From assembly GCA_028345955.1 (NCBI GenBank), contig JAOMEO010000011.1, positions 1 to 37,786 on the forward strand: DNA of 37,786 nt, written 5' to 3'. The translations under genes were made by a program, and so were the position numbers. Below the pieces are notes generated by a model, which saw only the letters and a list, made by a program, of their open reading frames with translations, did not search any database and had not been told where the DNA came from. Shown here piece after piece: positions 33,358-37,786 of the stretch (position 1 is the first letter of the stretch; every line of letters begins with the position of its first letter). Origin of the DNA: Candidatus Thioglobus sp. (GTDB lineage: Bacteria; Pseudomonadota; Gammaproteobacteria; PS1; Pseudothioglobaceae).

Positions 33358-34542
33358 ATGACTATGAAGCAAAGCAGGAGAAGGTTTGACAAGTCTGAAT
33401 ACCTAGAAAGACAAAGAAAAACTAGAGTCGCTATGGAGTCTGAAGGTGTCGACCTGTTGATTGTTTATGATCCCGCCAATATGTGCTGGCTGACCGGTTA
33501 TGATGGTTGGTCATTCTATGTGCACCAATGTGTCATAATTAGTACTGATGGCCTACTTTTTTGGTATGGCAGAGGCATTGATACTAAAGGTGCTGAACTA
33601 ACTACAGACCTTGATCTAGATGACATCGTTCCCTATCCAGACGATTATGTGATGAGTACTGAGCGTCACCCAATGGAGTTTCTAGCAACTATATTAAAAG
33701 ACAAGGGATTAAACAAAAAAAGAATTGGCTTAGAAAAAGATAATTATTATTTTTCAGCTCGAGCAGCTGAATCTTTATATAGTAGTCTTCCGGATGCAAT
33801 TTTTAGTGATCAAACTGGTCTAGTGAACTGGCAAAGAGCTGTTAAGTCAGATACTGAAATTACCTATATGAAGCGTGCAGGAAAAGTCATAGAGGGTGTC
33901 TACGAGCGAGTCATGAAAGTCGCTAAACCTGGGATGAGGAAAAATGATTTGGTTGCTGAAATAATGCATGCAGGCGTCCAAGGCCATCAAGGCCATTATG
34001 GCGACTACACATCGTTCGTACCTCTTATTGGTGCTGGTGAAGAAGCGGCAGCTTGTCACATGACCTGGAATGATCAACAATTGAATAATGATGAAGGCAT
34101 GTTTTTGGAATTGGCTGGCGCTTACGCAAGATATCATTGCCCTTGTTCAAGGACTTTATTTTTGGGCAACCCTCCGCAACAATACCTCGACATTGAAAAG
34201 GTGATTTCTGAATGTATTGAAAATGCTATTTCAATGTTTAAACCTGGCAATACATGTGCTGAAATCTCTGATAACTTTACAGCAACTCTGAAAAAATACG
34301 GTTATGAAAAAAATAACCGCTGTGGCTATCCCATTGGACTCAGCTACCCACCTGACTGGGGTGAGCGTACAATGAGTCTTCGTGGAAATGATCAAACCAT
34401 TCTCCAGGAAAATATGACATTTCATTTTATGCCAGCTATCTGGTTTGATAACTGGGGCTTTGAAATGACTGAAAGCATTCGGGTTGGAAAGAATAATGGA
34501 GAATGCTTGTCCAAGGTTCCTAGAAAATTATTGGTTAAATAG
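33358..34542 (+). CDS. doeA: Ectoine hydrolase DoeA (EutD), M24 fold
   Basis: A 394-residue M24-fold protein. N-terminal YLERQRKTRVAMESEGVDLLIVYDPANMCWLTGYDGWSFYVHQ and FVPLIGAGEEAAACHMTW identify ectoine hydrolase. It opens the ectoine ring to N-acetyl-diaminobutyrate. The metal-binding aspartates of M24 peptidases are replaced: the strand reads MFLELAGAYARYHCPCSRT, with Glu251 and Cys at these places. This agrees with published descriptions, as I recall them, of EutD as a metal-free enzyme using a Glu. A TTG start at 33319 is rejected in favour of ATG at 33358 (33364 also possible). doeB follows by seven bases, and the regulator doeX is convergent downstream. Confidence 0.9.
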   Translation: MTMKQSRRRFDKSEYLERQRKTRVAMESEGVDLLIVYDPANMCWLTGYDGWSFYVHQCVIISTDGLLFWYGRGIDTKGAELTTDLDLDDIVPYPDDYVMSTERHPMEFLATILKDKGLNKKRIGLEKDNYYFSARAAESLYSSLPDAIFSDQTGLVNWQRAVKSDTEITYMKRAGKVIEGVYERVMKVAKPGMRKNDLVAEIMHAGVQGHQGHYGDYTSFVPLIGAGEEAAACHMTWNDQQLNNDEGMFLELAGAYARYHCPCSRTLFLGNPPQQYLDIEKVISECIENAISMFKPGNTCAEISDNFTATLKKYGYEKNNRCGYPIGLSYPPDWGERTMSLRGNDQTILQENMTFHFMPAIWFDNWGFEMTESIRVGKNNGECLSKVPRKLLVK

Positions 34543-34549
34543 TAATATT

Positions 34550-35548
34550 ATGAGAGATAACCCAATTAACACTTCAATAAACTTTGATAAGGATGGCATT
34601 CAACATGGCTTTTTGAAGGTCCCTTACTCGAGCAATAAATCTGCCTGGGGAGCAGTAATGATTCCAATTACTCAATTCAAAAATGGTAACGGACCTTCAG
34701 CTATATTGACTGGAGCTAATCACGGAGATGAATATGAAGGCCCAATCGCTTTATTTAACTTTTGCGCACGTTCAAATATTGATGACATTCAGGGTCGTGT
34801 AATTATTGTTCCTGCAATGAATTACCCAGCATTTCAATCTGGCGATCGAGTCTCGCCGATCGACAATATTAATTTAAATCGTACCTTTCCTGGCAAGCCA
34901 GATGGCACAGTAACACAAATTATTGCTGACTATTTTTCTCGAACTCTATTACCAATGTCCCAATACGTGTTAGACATCCATTCTGGCGGAAAAACGCTAG
35001 ATTGTCTACCCTTTGCAGCGTCTCATGTTTTGGATGACAAAGACCAAGAAAAAGCTTGTGAGTCAGCTGCTAAGGCATTTGGTGCGCCATATCTACTAAA
35101 AATGCTAGAACTTGATTCTGGTGGTATGTACGACTCTCAAGTTGAATCGATGGGGAAAATATTCGTTACAACTGAGCTTGGTGGAGGTGGAACAAGCTCC
35201 CCAAAAACAGTAGAAATAGCAAAACGAGGGGTCAATAATTTTCTCGTTCATACAGGCATCATGGAAGGCAAACTTAACCCTTCTCCAACGCCAACTGTGT
35301 CACTAAATATGCCTGATGAACGGTCATTTGTCTGTTGCGAACATCGAGGATTAGTAGAACCATCAGTTGAACTGGGTGACATGGTAAATAAAGGTGACCT
35401 CCTCGCAAAGATTCATAACATCGACAGAACGTCGACAACACCACATGAATACTACGCCAATAGAGATGGAATGGTCATTGTCAAACATGCACCTTCAATA
35501 ATTAATATTGGTGACAATCTTAATGTGATTGCAGAGGTTGTTAACTGA
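34550..35548 (+). CDS. doeB: N-acetyl-2,4-diaminobutyrate deacetylase DoeB (EutE)
   Basis: A 332-residue zinc deacylase of the succinylglutamate desuccinylase/aspartoacylase family. Zinc ligands are in TGANHGDEYEG (His58, Glu61) and LDIHSGG (His144); TTELGGGGTSSP contains the likely catalytic Glu. It removes acetate from N-acetyl-diaminobutyrate made by DoeA. An upstream TTG start at 34484 would overlap doeA by 59 bases and is rejected; the ATG at 34550 gives the usual length. The C-terminal ELGDMVNKGDLLAKIHNID resembles a barrel-sandwich domain, normal for this family. It is convergent with doeX, 30 bases away. Confidence 0.9.
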   Translation: MRDNPINTSINFDKDGIQHGFLKVPYSSNKSAWGAVMIPITQFKNGNGPSAILTGANHGDEYEGPIALFNFCARSNIDDIQGRVIIVPAMNYPAFQSGDRVSPIDNINLNRTFPGKPDGTVTQIIADYFSRTLLPMSQYVLDIHSGGKTLDCLPFAASHVLDDKDQEKACESAAKAFGAPYLLKMLELDSGGMYDSQVESMGKIFVTTELGGGGTSSPKTVEIAKRGVNNFLVHTGIMEGKLNPSPTPTVSLNMPDERSFVCCEHRGLVEPSVELGDMVNKGDLLAKIHNIDRTSTTPHEYYANRDGMVIVKHAPSIINIGDNLNVIAEVVN

Positions 35549-35578
35549 CACCCTGAACGAAAAGGTGTTACAAGAAAT

Positions 35579-36070
35579 CTATTTAACAACTCCAGATCTG
35601 CGAATTAAACTATCCGGCACAACTTCTGTATCTTTAATTTTATCAAGAACTGCATAACTAAAGTAACGTCTGAGCCCAATATCGGCCTTTAAAACTCTTT
35701 TTAAAAAATCTTGATAGTCTGAAACATCTTTGACAAGAATTTTCAAAATATAATCTAGACCTCCACCCACTGACCAACATGAAAGCACTTCATCGAAACC
35801 TAGGATGGCATCTTCAAAACGATTAAATTGACCCTCTTTGTGGCTTTCCAATTCAACCTCAGTAATCACTAGATGAAAATTTTTTAGAAATGGTGAAGAC
35901 AATCTTGCACCGTAACTCTCAATAATGCCTTCTTCTTCTAGCCTTTGAAGTCTATCCCAAGAAGGTGTAAGTGACAAGTTAAGTCTATCAGCTAGGGCAG
36001 TTTTTGTAATTCTACCTTCTTCTTGAAGAATAGAAAGTATTTGAATGTCTCTTTCATCAAGTTTATACAT
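35579..36070 (-). CDS. doeX: Lrp/AsnC family regulator, DoeX-like
   Basis: A 163-residue Lrp/AsnC protein. The N-terminal winged HTH (DERDIQILSILQEEGRITKTALADRLNLSLTPSWDRLQRLEEEGII) is followed by the RAM ligand-binding domain. Position beside doeAB identifies it as DoeX, the AsnC-type regulator of ectoine degradation in Halomonas. Its inducer is probably diaminobutyrate or its acetyl form, by analogy. A 7-base-arm palindrome covers its start codon, which suggests autoregulation. It lies 85 bases downstream of eutA, a larger gap than elsewhere in this operon. Confidence 0.88.
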   Translation of the reverse strand: MYKLDERDIQILSILQEEGRITKTALADRLNLSLTPSWDRLQRLEEEGIIESYGARLSSPFLKNFHLVITEVELESHKEGQFNRFEDAILGFDEVLSCWSVGGGLDYILKILVKDVSDYQDFLKRVLKADIGLRRYFSYAVLDKIKDTEVVPDSLIRRSGVVK

Positions 36071-36087
36071 GAGAAGATTATCTCATG
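36068..36087. promoter_or_regulatory. Palindrome over the doeX start codon, candidate operator
   Basis: CATGAGA (36068-36074) and TCTCATG (36081-36087) are perfect complements around a six-base centre. The doeX ATG lies inside the left arm. It could be a dimer binding site for DoeX itself, or a hairpin in the mRNA hiding the start codon. No similar site exists upstream of smr. Confidence 0.5.
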
Positions 36088-36131
36088 AAAGCGATAAAAA
36101 TGCGAGTTTTTCAGAATAATCAACAATATAA

Positions 36132-36140
36132 ATACTGTTT
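36132..36140. promoter_or_regulatory. Copy of the AAACAGTAT element upstream of doeX
   Basis: ATACTGTTT on the plus strand, embedded in a longer match to the copy beside the spuC-like gene: both read ATAAAACAGTAT followed two bases later by ATA. It lies between eutA and doeX, and probably belongs to the doeX promoter region. A shorter version, ACAGTATAA, occurs at 37263-37271 before the SMR gene. Confidence 0.3.
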
Positions 36141-36155
36141 TATCCCATTAAACCT

Positions 36156-36890
36156 TTAATTAATTCTGTTATTCAGTATATGTAAGATTTGTTCAAAAGT
36201 AGACTGATTGGAGGTAAAGACCGGTTTCCCAATAGCCCTTTCGATTTCAGGAATAATTTCTGTAGATCTTAGTGCTGTGCAAGAAATAAATAAAGCATCA
36301 GCCTTATCATCAATGGCTAACTTTGCAGCAGAAATAATGTCACCAGGAATCACCATAGCAACATCTCTATCATCATCCATATCCATATGCATTGCAGATA
36401 GAATTTCCAAACCTTGTCGCTGCAAATAATCACCCAATAAAGTTGACACGTCATTGTTGTACGGTGTTAATACACTAATCTTATTAATACCTTTAAGCAT
36501 AATATCTCCAACCACAGCCTGAGATGTAGTGAGAACTTTTGCGCTTGGCTTACTCTTTTGGATGGCTAACTTGACAGCTTCATCGCCTAAAATGGAAGAA
36601 GAAGAGGTGCAATTAAAAACAACTAAATCAAGATCATAACCAGGCAAAATTTCATTGGAAACTTGAGTCAAATCGCCTTCCATAGCTGCCAAGGAATCCG
36701 GCGTCATCGGGTTAGCAAAATGAATTCTATTAAAATAAAAGTCAAATTCTGGCTGATGTTCATTGTAAAGACGCACAAAATCACGTTCAAAAGTGAAATC
36801 AGTGTTGAGTACAATTAAACCAACAGAAGATCTGGCAATATTGTTAGATAAATTCTTTGGGATTCGATATTTTGTTGAATTAATCGTCAT
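36156..36890 (-). CDS. eutA: Ectoine utilization protein EutA (Asp/Glu racemase superfamily)
   Basis: A 244-residue protein of the Asp/Glu racemase / arylmalonate decarboxylase superfamily. Two cysteines in FNCTSSSS (Cys94) and ISCTALRS (Cys204) are the paired catalytic positions of this superfamily. The N-terminal VGLIVLNTDFTFERDF and LTPY motifs match EutA. EutA was proposed to help with hydroxyectoine handling, possibly by isomerising the acetyl-hydroxy-diaminobutyrate; this is not well proved. The usual partners EutB and EutC are not visible. It follows the SMR transporter by 13 bases and precedes doeX. Confidence 0.82.
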   Translation of the reverse strand: MTINSTKYRIPKNLSNNIARSSVGLIVLNTDFTFERDFVRLYNEHQPEFDFYFNRIHFANPMTPDSLAAMEGDLTQVSNEILPGYDLDLVVFNCTSSSSILGDEAVKLAIQKSKPSAKVLTTSQAVVGDIMLKGINKISVLTPYNNDVSTLLGDYLQRQGLEILSAMHMDMDDDRDVAMVIPGDIISAAKLAIDDKADALFISCTALRSTEIIPEIERAIGKPVFTSNQSTFEQILHILNNRIN

Positions 36891-36903
36891 AATTAATAAC
36901 TAT

Positions 36904-37233
36904 TTAGTGTTGAATAGATTTAGAAAATAAGTGCATCACAACAACGCCTGAAATAATTAAAGCCATACCAATTATAGAAGCAAGGTCTGGTACCTCTTTG
37001 TAAACAAATGTACCAATAATAGCAACCAAAACAATTCCAAGTCCTGACCAGACAGCATACACTATACCAAGAGGCAAGTCCCTTAAAGCAAGTGTCATTA
37101 GCCAGAATGAAATAAGATAGAAAATCACAAGAAAAGTTGTGGGTATGAGTTTTGTAAACTCTTCTGTGACCTTAAGAAGACTTGTACCAGCAACTTCGGC
37201 TGCAATTGCTAATGCTAAATAAAAATAACTCAT
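36904..37233 (-). CDS. Small multidrug resistance (EmrE-like) transporter
   Basis: A 109-residue SMR protein with four helices. Glu13 in AIAAEVAGTSLLK corresponds to the essential Glu14 of EmrE. GIVYAVWSGLGIVLVAIIG is typical of the EmrE/QacE branch rather than the Gdx (guanidinium) branch. EmrE-type proteins exchange protons for quaternary cations, and some also move betaine or choline. Its place upstream of eutA and doeX in one operon suggests a link to compatible solutes. That link is inference only. Confidence 0.88.
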   Translation of the reverse strand: MSYFYLALAIAAEVAGTSLLKVTEEFTKLIPTTFLVIFYLISFWLMTLALRDLPLGIVYAVWSGLGIVLVAIIGTFVYKEVPDLASIIGMALIISGVVVMHLFSKSIQH

Positions 37234-37311
37234 ATTACTTTATGAATACCCTTAATAAAGGCACAGTATAACCTTAAGCAATATTCTTTTCAAAATGATT
37301 AGAAAAAAATT

Positions 37312-37658
37312 GAAGTTGGCCTGTAAGCCGGGTTCTGTTTGACCTAAGTCATGATAGTCATTCATCTAAGATAATTGTCACCAACTATCTTTAGCACTCT
37401 ACCCGAAGACAGCGCGAGTCACGCATAAGCCTTCCTATTTGAGCTTGCTCCAAGTGGGGTTTACCTTGCCACACTTATTGCTAAGTGTGCGGTGCGCTCT
37501 TACCGCACCATTGCACCCTTACCTATCAGATAGGCGGTATTCTTTCTGTTGCACTTTCCGTCGCATCACTGCGCCTAGCCGTTAACTAGCACTTCACTCT
37601 ATGGAGCCCGGACTTTCCTCTTAATGCATTTGCATTCAGCGACTATCCGACCAACTTC
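37312..37658 (-). ncRNA. rnpB: RNase P RNA (class A)
   Basis: About 347 bases. On the minus strand the 5' end reads GAAGTTGGTCGGATAGTCGC and the 3' end GGCCAACTTC, which pair to form P1. The universal core GAGGAAAGTCCGGGCTCC (complement of about 37603-37620) is intact, and so is ACAGAACCCGGCTTA near the 3' end. It is the catalytic RNA that matures tRNA 5' ends. A run of seven T follows the 3' end on the minus strand (37303-37309), suitable for termination. The ends are set by the P1 pairing and may be off by a few bases. Confidence 0.96.
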
Positions 37659-37666
37659 AAAGAAAA

Positions 37667-37694
37667 ATTATACGCTAGGATTAATCAATTTAAA
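37667..37694 (-). promoter_or_regulatory. rnpB: rnpB promoter
   Basis: Read on the minus strand, TATAAT (37672-37667) ends eight bases before the rnpB 5' end, and TTTAAA (37694-37689, four of six to consensus) lies 16 bases further up. Spacing and position are as expected for the start site. Confidence 0.6.
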
Positions 37695-37724
37695 GGAAGT
37701 GCTTGTATTCTCTATAGAATTCGA

Positions 37725-37786
37725 CTAATTGACCTCTGTAAGAGAAATCTTATCGAAAACCTTGTGAATATTATGACCTTCAGTGT
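37725..37786 (-). CDS. Possible 3' end of a gene running off the window edge
   Basis: One minus-strand frame is open from the edge (37784) to a TAG at 37725-37727 and would encode the ending TEGHNIHKVFDKISLTEVN. The composition looks protein-like, and it stops just before the rnpB promoter, as an upstream gene would. About 19 residues are too few to identify a family, and a second frame is also open for slightly longer, so this could be chance. Confidence 0.25.
   Translation of the reverse strand, partial: TEGHNIHKVFDKISLTEVN

Noticed and set aside
35552..35573. ACACC...GGTGT hairpin between doeB and doeX as a terminator
   Set aside because: The stem is only five base pairs and no T run follows on either strand.
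1..37786. tRNA genes, CRISPR arrays, insertion sequences, phage genes
   Set aside because: None of their hallmarks was seen on either strand by eye; a tRNA scan was not possible.

Overview
The window looks like a chromosome segment of a marine, AT-rich gammaproteobacterium. Protein styles (HemJ, TrmL, RnfE, the hemC/argH divergence) fit gammaproteobacteria. The mix of core genes with polyamine, glutarate and ectoine catabolism would suit a heterotrophic SUP05/Thioglobus-like (Arctic96BD-19) lineage. That placement is inference from memory and was not tested. Genes are packed tightly: the largest gap is about 215 bases and no stretch over 300 bases lacks a gene. I saw no tRNA, insertion sequence, integrase or CRISPR array.

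Region A (1-13.2 kb) is a catabolic block. It opens with the 3' end of csiD/glaH (glutarate 2-hydroxylase) and lhgO (L-2-hydroxyglutarate oxidase). On the minus strand follow a GuaA-type amidotransferase, agmatinase, a PuuB-like oxidase and a SpuC-like aminotransferase. Divergent from these are a PuuA-like gamma-glutamylpolyamine synthetase, the PotFGHI polyamine importer and a GabD-type semialdehyde dehydrogenase. Together they would import polyamines, make putrescine from agmatine, degrade it by a glutamylated and/or a direct aminotransferase route to GABA and succinate, and take glutarate (the cadaverine/lysine product) to 2-oxoglutarate.

Region B (13.3-28.5 kb) is mostly core: hom-thrC, cysM, a polar amino acid ABC importer, a minus-strand hemJ - Asp/Asn-hydroxylase-like oxygenase - ltaE operon, ftsY, hemC-phhB, argH-fmt, trmL, and rnfE-prmC. 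The rnfE gene is separated from the other rnf genes.

Region C (28.6-37.2 kb) is an accessory block between prmC and rnpB. It holds an FMO - RidA-like - DUF1028 - M20 deacetylase cluster of unknown substrate, a DMT transporter, and an ectoine-degradation module: doeA-doeB on the plus strand, and an AsnC-type doeX, eutA and an SMR transporter on the minus strand. RNase P RNA (rnpB, minus strand) closes the window, with the probable last codons of one more minus-strand gene at the extreme edge.

The best candidates for something undescribed are the FMO/RidA/DUF1028/M20 cluster, the oxygenase-threonine aldolase pair behind hemJ, and the polyamine pathway in which a GuaA-like amidotransferase may replace PuuD.
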